Below, piece after piece: positions 52,230 to 61,243 of a stretch of DNA of 64,000 bases. Source of the DNA: JAZKFT01 sp039925965 (GTDB lineage: Bacteria > Bacteroidota > Bacteroidia > Chitinophagales > Chitinophagaceae); assembly GCA_039925965.1 (NCBI GenBank), contig JBDSXW010000029.1, positions 1 through 64,000 of the forward strand, read 5' to 3'. Position numbers and translations under genes: made by a program. Below the pieces are notes generated by a model. It searched no databases, had not been told where the DNA came from, and saw only the letters and a program-made list of their open reading frames with translations. Positions within the stretch are counted from its first letter, which is position 1. Every line of letters begins with the position of its first letter.

Positions 52230-52466
52230 ATGGCAACTGCAAAAAAGGCCGCCGCTAAGAAGGCTGCTCCAAAAAAAGCCGCCGCTCCAGCTAAGAAGGC
52301 CGCCGCTCCAGCAATGAAAAAAGCTGCTCCGGCAATGAAGAAAGCTGCTCCTGCTAAGAAGGCTGCTGCTCCGGCTCCTAAGAAAGCCGCCGCTCCTGCA
52401 AAGAAAGCTGCTGCTCCTAAAAAAGCTGCAAAAAAAGCCGCTCCTAAAAAAGCTGCAAAGAAGTAG
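52230..52466 (+). CDS. Histone H1-like Lys/Ala/Pro repeat protein
   Basis: Protein of 78 residues made almost only of Lys, Ala and Pro with a few Met, built of repeats such as AAPAKKA, AAPAMKKA and KKAAPKKA. It resembles the C-terminal tail of histone H1 and the bacterial H1-like proteins. The very high positive charge predicts DNA or RNA binding and nucleoid compaction. It stands 89 nt behind rpmA, so it may be expressed with the ribosomal genes. The repeat codons vary (GCT, GCC, CCA, CCG), so the DNA is not a perfect tandem repeat. The low-complexity frame on the other strand is a shadow. Confidence 0.8.
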   Translation: MATAKKAAAKKAAPKKAAAPAKKAAAPAMKKAAPAMKKAAPAKKAAAPAPKKAAAPAKKAAAPKKAAKKAAPKKAAKK

Positions 52467-52489
52467 TCCTTCAAAAGGATATTTTCAAA

Positions 52490-52516
52490 AACCCCCGATT
52501 ACCGGGGGTTTTTTTT
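52490..52516 (+). terminator. Intrinsic terminator after the H1-like gene
   Basis: AACCCCCG, loop ATTAC, CGGGGGTT and a T-run, 24 nt past the stop codon. Confidence 0.92.
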
Positions 52517-52565
52517 ATGTTCGTACCCGTGTCGGTACAACGCCGATATACAAATCATATCTAGT

Positions 52566-54233
52566 ATGGATAATTTTCAGATCGCCAATATGTTTTCGCT
52601 GTTAGCCAAATTAATGGACATTCACGGCGCCAACAGCTTTAAGTCGAAATCCTATGCCATAGCGGCTTTCCAGCTGGAGAAGGCTACAGAACAGGTAGCC
52701 GGCATGGAATTGAAACAGATCGCTTCATTAAAAGGAATTGGCGATTCTGCCTCAAAAAAGATTGCTGAGATACTGGCCACCGGCGAGTTAAAAATATTGA
52801 CCGACCTGATAGAAGCCACACCCGAAGGTGTGATGGAAATGCTTAATATAAAAGGGCTGGGGCCAAAAAAAATACAGACGGTCTGGAAAGAGATGGAGAT
52901 TGAAAGCATTGGAGAATTACTGTATGCGTGCAATGAAAACCGGCTGACACTTTTCAAAGGGTTTGGCGAAAAAACGCAAAAGAATATTAAAGAAACCATC
53001 GAGTTTTATTTGCGGCACCAGGGCAGTTTTCTATATGCTCAAATAGAGAAAATCAGCCAGCACTTACTGGCGCAATTGCAGGAAATAGTGGCCCCCGCCA
53101 GGGTATTTGTCAGCGGTGACGCGGCTATGCGAAATGATACGATTGAGGTTATCCACTTTATAACGGACTGTAATGTGGAAAAATTAATAAAAGGCCTGGT
53201 CGAAAAAGGCGTCGCTTATGAGCAGGATGAATCGCAAAATATCCTGTTTAAAATGGAAGAAGGACTTCGGGTAAACATCAATTGTGTGCCCGCAGAAAGG
53301 CTGATGCAAACGGTATTTGCCAGTAACAGCAGCGAAGAATTTCTTGAGACATTTCATAAAAAACATAGCATAGCCGACCTTGACCAGTTCGCCACAGAAG
53401 AGGAATATTTTACATCTGTTGGCCTGCCTCCACTGCCTGCTTATCTCCGTCATCACGGTGCAACAATGGAGCTGGCGATGCAAAAAAAACTGCCCCGACT
53501 AATCCAGGTTTCAGATATCAAGGGCATGATTCATACCCATAGTAATTGGAGCGATGGCTCTTTTACGATTGCGCAAATGGCCGCCGCAGCTATCGCCAAA
53601 GGCTTTGAATACCTGGTAATCAGCGACCATAGTAAGTCGGCTTTTTATGCCAATGGCCTGGTAGAAGACCGCATCACTGCCCAACACCTGGAAATAGATG
53701 CGTTGAACGAACTACTGGCACCTTTCAGAATTTACAAAAGCATCGAAAGTGATATTCTCAACGATGGCAGCCTGGATTACAGCGACGATATCCTTGAAAG
53801 TTTTGACCTGGTGATCGCTTCTGTACATAACAACCTAAAGATGAGCCAGGAAAAAGCCATGCAACGCCTCCTGGCGGCCATTGAGAACCCTTACACCACC
53901 ATACTCGGTCATATGACGGGCAGGCTGCTGCTGAGCCGTAATGGCTATCCTGTGGACCACAAAGCCATTATTGACGCCTGTGTGGAGAATAACGTGGTCA
54001 TAGAAATCAACGCCCACCCCCGAAGGCTGGATATTGACTGGCGCTGGATTCCTTATGCAGTAAAAAAAGGCGCCCTCCTTTCCATCGACCCCGATGCACA
54101 TACTATTGACGGTTTTGACGATATCCGCCATGGCGTAATGGCCGCTCAAAAAGGCCTGCTAACTGCTGCTGATAACCTGAGTAGTTTTTCTATAACAGAT
54201 TTTGAGCGATTTTTAATTGATAGAAGATCATGA
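52566..54233 (+). CDS. PolX-like HhH-PHP protein with degenerate polymerase site
   Basis: Protein of 555 residues. Residues about 1-150 form the 8-kDa and helix-hairpin-helix part (LKGIGDSASKKIAEIL, IKGLGPKKIQTVWKEM, FKGFGEKTQKNI). Residues about 150-310 are the polymerase X palm. There the usual R-x-x-E-T-I-G-D-I-D motif reads R-N-D-T-I-E-V-I-H-F, so both metal-binding aspartates are absent. Residues about 320-555 are an intact PHP domain: HTHSNWSDG, ISDHS, ESDIL, ASVHNN, GHMTG, INAHP and DPDAH supply the metal ligands of a 3'-5' exonuclease or phosphoesterase. It is likely to process DNA ends but not polymerise. Confidence 0.88.
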   Translation: MDNFQIANMFSLLAKLMDIHGANSFKSKSYAIAAFQLEKATEQVAGMELKQIASLKGIGDSASKKIAEILATGELKILTDLIEATPEGVMEMLNIKGLGPKKIQTVWKEMEIESIGELLYACNENRLTLFKGFGEKTQKNIKETIEFYLRHQGSFLYAQIEKISQHLLAQLQEIVAPARVFVSGDAAMRNDTIEVIHFITDCNVEKLIKGLVEKGVAYEQDESQNILFKMEEGLRVNINCVPAERLMQTVFASNSSEEFLETFHKKHSIADLDQFATEEEYFTSVGLPPLPAYLRHHGATMELAMQKKLPRLIQVSDIKGMIHTHSNWSDGSFTIAQMAAAAIAKGFEYLVISDHSKSAFYANGLVEDRITAQHLEIDALNELLAPFRIYKSIESDILNDGSLDYSDDILESFDLVIASVHNNLKMSQEKAMQRLLAAIENPYTTILGHMTGRLLLSRNGYPVDHKAIIDACVENNVVIEINAHPRRLDIDWRWIPYAVKKGALLSIDPDAHTIDGFDDIRHGVMAAQKGLLTAADNLSSFSITDFERFLIDRRS

Positions 54234-54430
54234 GCGGAAGGTCCAAGGGCCAAGCCCGACGCACCAAGGATTGATATTTTTTTGCAGGACGCTACCTTAG
54301 CCCTGCACGCTTATTGCGGTGCTGTTTACTATCCTTGTTAGTTGCTCCGGTAGCAGCCGATGAACCAGGAACGGAACTTTTGGATATTGTGTCCTTGCCT
54401 GAGACAGGTAAAGTTATTTAAGCATAGACA

Positions 54431-54481
54431 GAACCTTGAAACCCCGGACCCTGAACCTTGAACCTTGGACCTTGCCCGCTG
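54431..54481. repeat. AACCTTG heptamer array
   Basis: Seven units of 7-8 bp: GAACCTTG, AAACCCCG, GACCCTG, AACCTTG twice, GACCTTG and CCCGCTG. The last unit ends 19 nt before the ATG of the serine hydrolase. CTTG or CTG recurs at each step. Confidence 0.85.
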
Positions 54482-54486
54482 ACACT

Positions 54487-54494
54487 TATATTTG
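54487..54494 (+). promoter_or_regulatory. -7 box of the serine hydrolase gene
   Basis: TATATTTG is a full TAnnTTTG match, only 5 nt before the ATG at 54500. The heptamers just upstream offer several TTG triplets that could serve as -33. Confidence 0.5.
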
Positions 54495-54499
54495 TCCCT

Positions 54500-55708
54500 A
54501 TGCAAAAATGGATCATTGCAATATCATTGATGGCGCTCTCGTGCAAAAGCAATGAGCAAAAGGCACAGCCACAAATGCCTGCGGATGAAGTAAAACGTTT
54601 AGGAGATTCCATACAACAGTATATGGATACACTGCTGAATAGTGCCGGGTTTAGTGGCGGCATTCTGGTGGCAAAGAATGACAGTATTCTCTACGAACAT
54701 TACCAGGGTTTCAGCGATGCCGCAAAAGCAACCGCTATCAACGACACAACGCCGTTTCATGTGGCATCTACCAGCAAAACCTTTACCAGTACTGCCATAT
54801 TACAGTTAATTCACCAGGGCAAACTACAATTGACCGATAAAGTACAGCAGTTCTATCCCGGCTTCCCCTACCCTGACATCACCATAAAAAACCTGCTCAG
54901 CCATACCAGCGGGCTGCAGAATTACGCCTACTTTTTTCCGAAATTTGGCTGGAATAAAAAGAAGACAGCCACCAATGAAGACGTGCTTGATTTAATCATC
55001 AGCAAAAAGCCTCCATTAACCCATCCCACTGGCAGCAAATTTGAATATTGCAATACCAATTTCGTGTTGCTTGCCCTTATCGTTGAGCAAATTTCCGGGC
55101 AGGCGTTTCCGGAGTATGTGCGGGAAAAGATCTTTGAACCGGCAGGCATGACCCATAGTTTTATCCTAAGCATCAACGATACGGCGAAGTACCTGCCTTC
55201 GTTTAAGGCAAATGGTGCCATCTATAATTTTGAATATGTGGATGCCATCTACGGCGACAAAAATGTGTACACTACCTGCCGCGATCTGATGGCCTACGAC
55301 AAAGCTATCCGCAACCACCTGGTGTTGGACAGTGCCAGCTACAATATGGCCTGGACGCCGCAACAACGCGACACCCATTACCACGACACCACTGAATATT
55401 ATGGTCTTGGCTGGCGGCTGAAAGTATGGCCCGGGGGCAATAAAATTGTTTATCACAATGGCTGGTGGCATGGCAATAATTCTATTTTCCAAAGGCTCTA
55501 CCAGGACACAGCGGTGATCATCGTAACCGGCAATGTATTTAACCGTCGTATTTACCATGTGCCGCATGTGGCCAACTATTTCAGGCCTTATTATGAGGAA
55601 ATGAATTTAGAGAAAGACGACAGTGAAGGCGACAGCACAGCTGCAAAAAAAACCGATATTTCACCCAAAAAACAGAAACCGGCAACAAAGTCCAGAAAGA
55701 AAAAATAG
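54500..55708 (+). CDS. Lipoprotein serine hydrolase (class C beta-lactamase / D,D-peptidase fold)
   Basis: Protein of 402 residues. The ATG at 54500 gives a lipoprotein signal (MQKWIIAISLMALSC), with the Cys at 15 modified. The S-x-x-K motif is S90-T-S-K93 in FHVASTSKTF. Y-C-N at 183-185 is the second motif, and YHNGWWHG near 315 matches the H-x-G third motif. It is predicted to hydrolyse D-Ala peptides, esters or beta-lactams at the periplasmic face; the family is broad and resistance is not implied. The last 25 residues are lysine-rich (KKQKPATKSRKKK). The next gene begins 38 nt downstream. Confidence 0.9.
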   Translation: MQKWIIAISLMALSCKSNEQKAQPQMPADEVKRLGDSIQQYMDTLLNSAGFSGGILVAKNDSILYEHYQGFSDAAKATAINDTTPFHVASTSKTFTSTAILQLIHQGKLQLTDKVQQFYPGFPYPDITIKNLLSHTSGLQNYAYFFPKFGWNKKKTATNEDVLDLIISKKPPLTHPTGSKFEYCNTNFVLLALIVEQISGQAFPEYVREKIFEPAGMTHSFILSINDTAKYLPSFKANGAIYNFEYVDAIYGDKNVYTTCRDLMAYDKAIRNHLVLDSASYNMAWTPQQRDTHYHDTTEYYGLGWRLKVWPGGNKIVYHNGWWHGNNSIFQRLYQDTAVIIVTGNVFNRRIYHVPHVANYFRPYYEEMNLEKDDSEGDSTAAKKTDISPKKQKPATKSRKKK

Positions 55709-55746
55709 GCTTCGTTATAAAATGGGTACCTGGCTATCTTCACATC

Positions 55747-57228
55747 ATGAAGATTTTTTCCGCCCACCAGGTAAGGGATTGGGACCGATACACGATAGAC
55801 AACAAACCCATTTCCTCAATTGATTTAATAGAACTAGCCGCCGGAGTGGTAGTGGATGAGCTACTTCAATCCGGCTACGCGGGAAAGACCTGTTACATTT
55901 TTTGCGGACCCGGCAATAATGGAGGTGACGGACTGGCAATCGCCAGACTCCTCCATCATTTACAGCGGCCAGTTAATGTTTTCTTGTTGGAGTCCCAAAG
56001 TTATTCAGTTGATTGTGGCACCAACCTTCAACGGGCAAGGGAAGCAGGGATATATGTAAAGGAAATTGACGGTGCTGAGGAGTTTCCCATTATGGCCGCC
56101 GAAGTTGTAATAATAGATGCCCTTTTTGGCAGTGGGCTCAACCGTGGGCTAGGCGGATTATCATCCATGCTGGTGCGGCATATCAACCAGCATCGCGGCA
56201 TTATTATTTCGATAGATCTACCCAGCGGTATGTTTGCAGACTCCAGTTCAGTTGGCAACATGATCGTGAAAGCCAGTACCACCCTAAGTTTTGAATCGCC
56301 CAAGCTGGCATTCCTCATGGCAGAAAATGGCCCTTACACCGGCGACTGGAAACTATTGCCCATAGGTTTATCCCGGCAATACAGCGAACAGGTGGAAGCA
56401 AATGCGGAGTTGGTGGACGCGTCTCTGGTACGGTCGCTGGTCAGGCCAAAGCAAAAATTTTCCCACAAATACAATTATGGCCATGCCTTATTATATGCAG
56501 GCAGCCCGGGTATGTATGGCGCCGGTATCCTCTGCGCAAAAGCCTGTTTGAGATCTGGCGTAGGATTAGCATCCATTGCCATAGAAACGCAGCATTTGCT
56601 TATTTACCAAACCACCTTGCCCGAAGCCATCTGCATTACTGACTGGACAGCAGAAACCGTACTCACTAAAAAAACTGCCATCGGTATTGGTCCCGGCTGG
56701 GCAGCAACGGATGACTATATGCATGTTACAGAACAGGTATATAACCAATGCAAGCTACCTGCCGTTATAGACGCTTCAGCCCTACGCTTGTTGTCAGAAA
56801 TATCTGTTCAAAAAAAGTTGACGCCCGGAACGATCATCACTCCGCATACCGGCGAATTTGAGCATTGCTTTGGGGTATGCAACAACGATTTTGATCGGTA
56901 TCAGTTGGCCCTGTCAAAATCAAAAGAGCTTCATATTTATATCGTTTTAAAAGGTGCCCATACTTTGGTGGCCACGCCTGAAGGAAAAGCATTTTTTAAC
57001 AGCACAGGGAATGCGGGCATGGCCAAAGGTGGCAGCGGCGACCTACTCACAGGTCTCCTGACAGGCTTGCTGGCACAGGGTTACAGCCCTTTGCACACCT
57101 GTATCATCGGGGTGTATTTGCATGGATTAGCGGGAGATATAGCGGCGGCGGCGCATACGCAATATGCGATGACAGCAATAGATATTGTAGATAAATTCGG
57201 GGAAGCTTGGAAACTGCTTACTGAATAA
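55747..57228 (+). CDS. nnr: Bifunctional NAD(P)HX epimerase / dehydratase
   Basis: Fused repair enzyme of 493 residues that restores hydrated NADH and NADPH. Residues 1-215 are the YjeF-N epimerase part with GPGNNGGDG at 54-62 and the active-site segment IDALFGSGLNRGL. Residues about 225-493 are the ADP-dependent dehydratase with ribokinase-like fold: ITPHTGEFEHCFG, VLKGAHTLVATPEG and the anion hole AGMAKGGSGDLLTG. The domain order is the standard bacterial one. It probably forms a unit with the upstream hydrolase gene. Confidence 0.95.
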   Translation: MKIFSAHQVRDWDRYTIDNKPISSIDLIELAAGVVVDELLQSGYAGKTCYIFCGPGNNGGDGLAIARLLHHLQRPVNVFLLESQSYSVDCGTNLQRAREAGIYVKEIDGAEEFPIMAAEVVIIDALFGSGLNRGLGGLSSMLVRHINQHRGIIISIDLPSGMFADSSSVGNMIVKASTTLSFESPKLAFLMAENGPYTGDWKLLPIGLSRQYSEQVEANAELVDASLVRSLVRPKQKFSHKYNYGHALLYAGSPGMYGAGILCAKACLRSGVGLASIAIETQHLLIYQTTLPEAICITDWTAETVLTKKTAIGIGPGWAATDDYMHVTEQVYNQCKLPAVIDASALRLLSEISVQKKLTPGTIITPHTGEFEHCFGVCNNDFDRYQLALSKSKELHIYIVLKGAHTLVATPEGKAFFNSTGNAGMAKGGSGDLLTGLLTGLLAQGYSPLHTCIIGVYLHGLAGDIAAAAHTQYAMTAIDIVDKFGEAWKLLTE

Positions 57229-57285
57229 GAATCGATTCAATATGGCAGAATAAACACAAGAGAAAATACCAGAAATGATGGAGAC

Positions 57286-57322
57286 GCGGATTTAGCGGAT
57301 TGGGCGGATTATAGCGAATTTT
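57286..57322. repeat. GCGGATTNN nonamer repeat
   Basis: Units GCGGATTTA, GCGGATTGG, GCGGATTATA and GCGAATTTT. It is the reverse-complement family of the ATCCGC units at 15971-16010. Confidence 0.75.
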
Positions 57323-57495
57323 TATTTAGTATGTTCAATGAAATTTTTAAAAAGCGAAATTTATTAATATTTCACTAACCGCCGTAGGCTCAGCCGGTAA
57401 TGTAAGAACGGATTTCAATCCGTTGTACTACCCAAAGATCAGGAACCAGCCAGCTTTCGTCACGAAAAATGGATCAACACATGCAACCACAGAAA

Positions 57496-57547
57496 TGACT
57501 TTTGACCTGGTGACAACTGACAAATGACCAAATGACTTATTGACTAC
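57496..57547. repeat. TGAC-phased 7-8 bp array at the mutS2 3' side
   Basis: Seven units, each beginning TGAC: TGACTTT, TGACCTGG, TGACAAC, TGACAAA, TGACCAAA, TGACTTAT and TGACTAC. The array ends 4 nt before the stop codon of the MutS2 gene. The remaining 57229-57495 stretch shows no gene. Confidence 0.85.
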
Positions 57548-57551
57548 AAAA

Positions 57552-59657
57552 TCAAACTTCCACCGGCTTATCAATCACTTTTACCAGCCCATCCATATCA
57601 ATGGTAATAGGGATCACCCCTACCTGCACGATCGCCTTTTTACCCCTGATTTCTTTTACGATACCCACCTGGCGGTTCTTCTTCATTTTCACTTTATCCC
57701 CTTCCCGGATTTCGTCCTGCAGCTCAATATATTTAGTATCCATTTTCTTTTGCTGCTTCTCAGCCACCTGCTTTTCCTTTTGTTTGAACAGGACCGCATG
57801 GATCATTTTTACCACTTCTTCTTTGTTCTCGGTTTTACGCCATTCCATCACGAGGGCTTTTAGTTTGCGGTCCATGTCTTTCAGGTAATCGAGTTGTTCT
57901 TCTTTCAGGCGGTTCTGCTCTTTGAGCACTTCCACCTGCTGGCGGTGGCGTTCTTTATCCATCACCTGTTGCATTTCCTTTTTGAGGCGTTCATTTTCCT
58001 TTACCAGTTTGGTAAGTTCAGTTTCTTTTACTTCCAGTTTCTGGAGATCCTGCTCGGTGCGGTTGAGTAATTTATCCAGTTTAAAATGGTCTTCGTTAAT
58101 AATGCTTCTTGCGCGGTTGATCAGGTGTTTGGGCAATCCAATTCTTTCGGCGATTGAAAAAGTATAACTACTGCCGGGTTTACCTACAATGAGCTTGTAG
58201 AGCGGGGCGAGCCTTTCTTCGTCAAATTGCATCGCCCCATTGATGATCCCCGGCACGCGGTTGGCCATCACTTTCAGGTTCAGGTAATGGGTGGTAACAA
58301 TACCGAACGAGTGTTTCTTCGCCAATTCCTCCATGATCACTTCAGCGAATGCACCACCCAGGTTTGGATCGCTGCCGCTGCCGAGTTCATCTATAAAGAA
58401 CAGTGTTTTGCCATTGGCAGTTTCGATGAAATGTTTCATGTGTTGGAGGTGACTGCTATACGTGCTCAGTTCAAATTCGATGCTTTGTGTGTCGCCAATA
58501 TGGATAAACAACTGCCTGAAAACTCCAATGATGCTATTGGGATGAACCGGCACCAAAAGACCTGCCTGGAACATTACCTGGATCAGGCCGATGGTTTTCA
58601 TCGTAACCGTTTTACCACCTGCATTAGGTCCGCTGATCACCAATATCCGGCTCTTGTCATCCAACTTGATGGTGACCGGGATCGTTGGCTTTTTACTTTG
58701 CTGGTTGTAGAGGTAGAGCAGTGGATGATAGGCCTGTTCGAGTTCGATATGGGCTTTATTTACCACTGTGGGATAATTGGCATTCATCTGCACCGCCAGC
58801 CTGGCTTTGGCCCTGATAAAATCGAATTCGCCGATGACGCCGATGTAACTTTTTAGCAGCGTTGCATAGGGATTGAGCTGTGCGGTAAGGTTCCGAAGAA
58901 TCCGGTAGAGTTCTTTACGCTCTTCGTTTTCCAGGCTAAAAATCTCATTGTTGAGCCCGGTGGTTTCTTCCGGTTCAATAAAGGCCGTTTGGCGGCTGTC
59001 GCTTTCGCCATGCAGCACGCCATTCAGCATCCTTTTGTTTTCCGCAAATACTGCCAGTACGCGGCGGCCATTCATAAAGCTCTCTTCGATATCGGCGAGG
59101 TAGCCCTGCTTATTCATCTTCTGAACGATCTTGTCGAACATGCGGCGCAGCTCCCCACGTTTGCGGTACAGGCTCATGCGGATGCGTTGTAAATCCTCGC
59201 TGGCATTGTCTTTCACTTGCCCTGCTTCATCGATTACCCCGTTGATGAGTTCAATGATCACTTTCTCGTAATAGTTATCGGCCACCACTTTAGTCAATGC
59301 CGGGTAGCTTTCCCTCCTGTCCCGGTCGAACCAGCGAAAAATGCTTTGCACTGAGTCGCAGAGCCTTTTGATCAGCACAAAATCTTCGGTACTTAAAACC
59401 GCGCCGGGAATACCTAACAGCTTGATCTCTTTTTCCAGCGGGTGGGAAAAATCGTTGGGAATCGACTGGCTGCTCTGCAGCAGCAGTTTGCTTTCATGCG
59501 TTTGTTGCAGCTCCAGTTGAATGTATTCTATTTGGGTATGGATCCGCAGCTCAAGCGCCTTGGTTTTGCCATATTGGGTATTGCATAGGCCGGTTACCAA
59601 AGCCTGTACTTTGTCAAACTCCAGCTGCACCAGGGTAGATTCCGGGTAAAATTTCAT
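57552..59657 (-). CDS. MutS2-type ATPase lacking the Smr domain
   Basis: Protein of 701 residues; homologues with Smr are about 780. The ATG at 59657 follows a full -7 box. Residues about 1-290 form the core and lever helices, with ATPase Walker A G-P-N-A-G-G-K-T at 343-350 and Walker B FFIDELGSGSDP at 420-431. A long charged coiled coil spans about 525-640, and a KOW-like domain (IREGDKVKMKKNRQVGIVKE) ends near 695. There is no Smr domain. MutS2 proteins act on branched DNA or on collided ribosomes, with the Smr domain cutting. Here that part may come from another protein such as 2827-3846 (inference). Confidence 0.9.
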   Translation of the reverse strand: MKFYPESTLVQLEFDKVQALVTGLCNTQYGKTKALELRIHTQIEYIQLELQQTHESKLLLQSSQSIPNDFSHPLEKEIKLLGIPGAVLSTEDFVLIKRLCDSVQSIFRWFDRDRRESYPALTKVVADNYYEKVIIELINGVIDEAGQVKDNASEDLQRIRMSLYRKRGELRRMFDKIVQKMNKQGYLADIEESFMNGRRVLAVFAENKRMLNGVLHGESDSRQTAFIEPEETTGLNNEIFSLENEERKELYRILRNLTAQLNPYATLLKSYIGVIGEFDFIRAKARLAVQMNANYPTVVNKAHIELEQAYHPLLYLYNQQSKKPTIPVTIKLDDKSRILVISGPNAGGKTVTMKTIGLIQVMFQAGLLVPVHPNSIIGVFRQLFIHIGDTQSIEFELSTYSSHLQHMKHFIETANGKTLFFIDELGSGSDPNLGGAFAEVIMEELAKKHSFGIVTTHYLNLKVMANRVPGIINGAMQFDEERLAPLYKLIVGKPGSSYTFSIAERIGLPKHLINRARSIINEDHFKLDKLLNRTEQDLQKLEVKETELTKLVKENERLKKEMQQVMDKERHRQQVEVLKEQNRLKEEQLDYLKDMDRKLKALVMEWRKTENKEEVVKMIHAVLFKQKEKQVAEKQQKKMDTKYIELQDEIREGDKVKMKKNRQVGIVKEIRGKKAIVQVGVIPITIDMDGLVKVIDKPVEV

Positions 59658-59682
59658 AAAGTCTTCTATAAGGATCGAAGCG

Positions 59683-59691
59683 GCAAATTTA
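59683..59691 (-). promoter_or_regulatory. -7 box of the MutS2 gene
   Basis: Minus strand TAAATTTGC, a full match, 25 nt before the ATG. This supports the start at 59657 over the longer frame. Confidence 0.5.
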
Positions 59692-60028
59692 AGGTGGTAT
59701 TGGCAGTAATTGTATTCAAACAAAAGACAGCCAACCGATGCGGTCATGGAGATTTAAATGTCGCTGAAATGGTTCTTACTCAACCTGCATATTGCCTATC
59801 TGCATTCCGGTGGTCTTTGCAAGTAAAAGAGAGCGGCGCTGAAATATCTTAATCGCCCGGCAATACTTTTTTAAAAAAATTCGTGGTAAAGTTCACACCA
59901 AAAGCAGCCAGGCATAAGTCTGGTGGTCACTATTTTATGATAGTACAATTGTCGCATACTATTACTTCTGCCGCACCAACAGCATCAAACTGACTACAAC
60001 TACTGCCTGAATTTCTGTGGTACCCAAA
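59692..60028. other. Intergenic stretch without a gene
   Basis: No ORF, repeat or strong hairpin is visible apart from the promoter of the MutS2 gene at its left edge. Confidence 0.4.
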
Positions 60029-60685
60029 TTACTGTTTTACCGCACTAATTAATAATGTTTCAACCGTCATTTTTTCTCCGTTGATTTCTTGTTCCGGCTC
60101 TACTTTTTCTAATATGTCGATCACTTTAAAGTTGTTCCCGATTAATAATTTTATCAAATCATCTTTGGTAAACATTGCAAAACCAAATTTTACAAAGGGA
60201 TAATGTTCCATGACAGATTTCGGCCTGATGGAGATCGTGATTTGTCCATCCGGCTTTAAAACTCTGTGAATTTCCAAAAGAACTAACACGGGGTTGTCCC
60301 AAAAATAAATGGTGTTAACTGAAAATACTTTGTCAAATATTTCCTGGTCAAAGGGTAGCTTTTCGGCGTTTGCTACAAGAAAGTTTACTTGTTCATTTTT
60401 TATAAACTGGTCATTGAGTTTACAAGCCTGATCAACCATGATTTCAGAAAAATCGCATCCTGTATAGGTTATTGTGTTGTCGTTAATAAAGATATCTTTT
60501 ACAAAAAAACCGTTGCCCATTCCTATTTCAAGGATGTTGTTATTTGTAGCGAGACGTAGCGCTTCAATGGTATATAGATTAATGTGCAAATTCCCCTCAT
60601 TCATTTTTTCTCCCACTTGAATTGCATATTCACCTTTCGGTTGCCTGAGTTGCCCTGCGATGGCTTTCAGTGTTTCTTCGTCCAT
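60029..60685 (-). CDS. Class I SAM-dependent methyltransferase
   Basis: Protein of 218 residues with a Rossmann methyltransferase fold. Motif I is NILEIGMGNGFF (about 49-60), the acidic residue of motif II is in TYTGCDFSEIMV, motif III-like is ANAEKLPFD and motif IV FSVNTIYFWDNP. The fold resembles UbiE/Coq5-like enzymes, but the substrate cannot be read. There is no signal peptide. It is isolated on the minus strand. Confidence 0.85.
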   Translation of the reverse strand: MDEETLKAIAGQLRQPKGEYAIQVGEKMNEGNLHINLYTIEALRLATNNNILEIGMGNGFFVKDIFINDNTITYTGCDFSEIMVDQACKLNDQFIKNEQVNFLVANAEKLPFDQEIFDKVFSVNTIYFWDNPVLVLLEIHRVLKPDGQITISIRPKSVMEHYPFVKFGFAMFTKDDLIKLLIGNNFKVIDILEKVEPEQEINGEKMTVETLLISAVKQ

Positions 60686-61243
60686 GGCATTTTGTTAGTT
60701 AATTGTTAGGTCTGTCAAATCTGCAGGCTTGTAACCAGGTCCGTCATGGCATCCTGCCTACCCTTTCCTCCTTTTAAAAATAAATATCATGTATTGAAAC
60801 TTGTTTACCACCGCCTTCCCACAACATATTCGCGTTGTTTCGTTTACAGTAATCGTGGTTCCAGGCAAAACTACGCCAGGTAATAAAGCCTTCACTGAAC
60901 CTTTCACCAGATGCCCTGCAATCTAAAGTATTTTTCCAGCCGTAATAAACAGCCTGCTGCCCTGTTCACTGCCGCTGAAAACACCAGCAGTAATGTCGGG
61001 GCAGTTCTTATCTGCTTTCGCCGGGGCAATCATCACACACAACAGTTTCAGTCAAAATGAAGAAAGCGTACTGTCACGATAAAGTATACGCTTTTATCTA
61101 CCGGAAGATTGATTTCAAATAGGATGCCATGAAGAGCCGGTGACACCATTGCCGCTATCGAAATGGCATCCGCACGCCATTATTACAACCAAAAAGGCTG
61201 CCCTTCCGGAGCAGCCTTTTTAAATTATATCTAGTTAAGATAT
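60686..61243. other. 558-nt intergenic stretch, possible frameshifted gene remnant
   Basis: On the minus strand two overlapping frames look protein-like. One (61033 to 60923) begins MIAPAKADKNCPDITAGVFS. The other, out of phase, ends at 60774 and contains YYGWKNTLDCRASGERF and ITWRSFAWNHDYCKR. They could be one small gene broken by a frameshift near 60960. I know no homologue. The SusD terminator closes the stretch on the right. Confidence 0.25.
61191..61221 (-). terminator. Intrinsic terminator of the SusCD operon
   Basis: Perfect 11-bp stem AAAAAGGCTGC / GCAGCCTTTTT with a 9-nt loop, 23 nt past the susD-like stop codon. Confidence 0.92.

Noticed and set aside
52223..52474. Ala/Phe/Gly-rich minus frame
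   Set aside because: It is the antisense shadow of the Lys/Ala/Pro H1-like gene.
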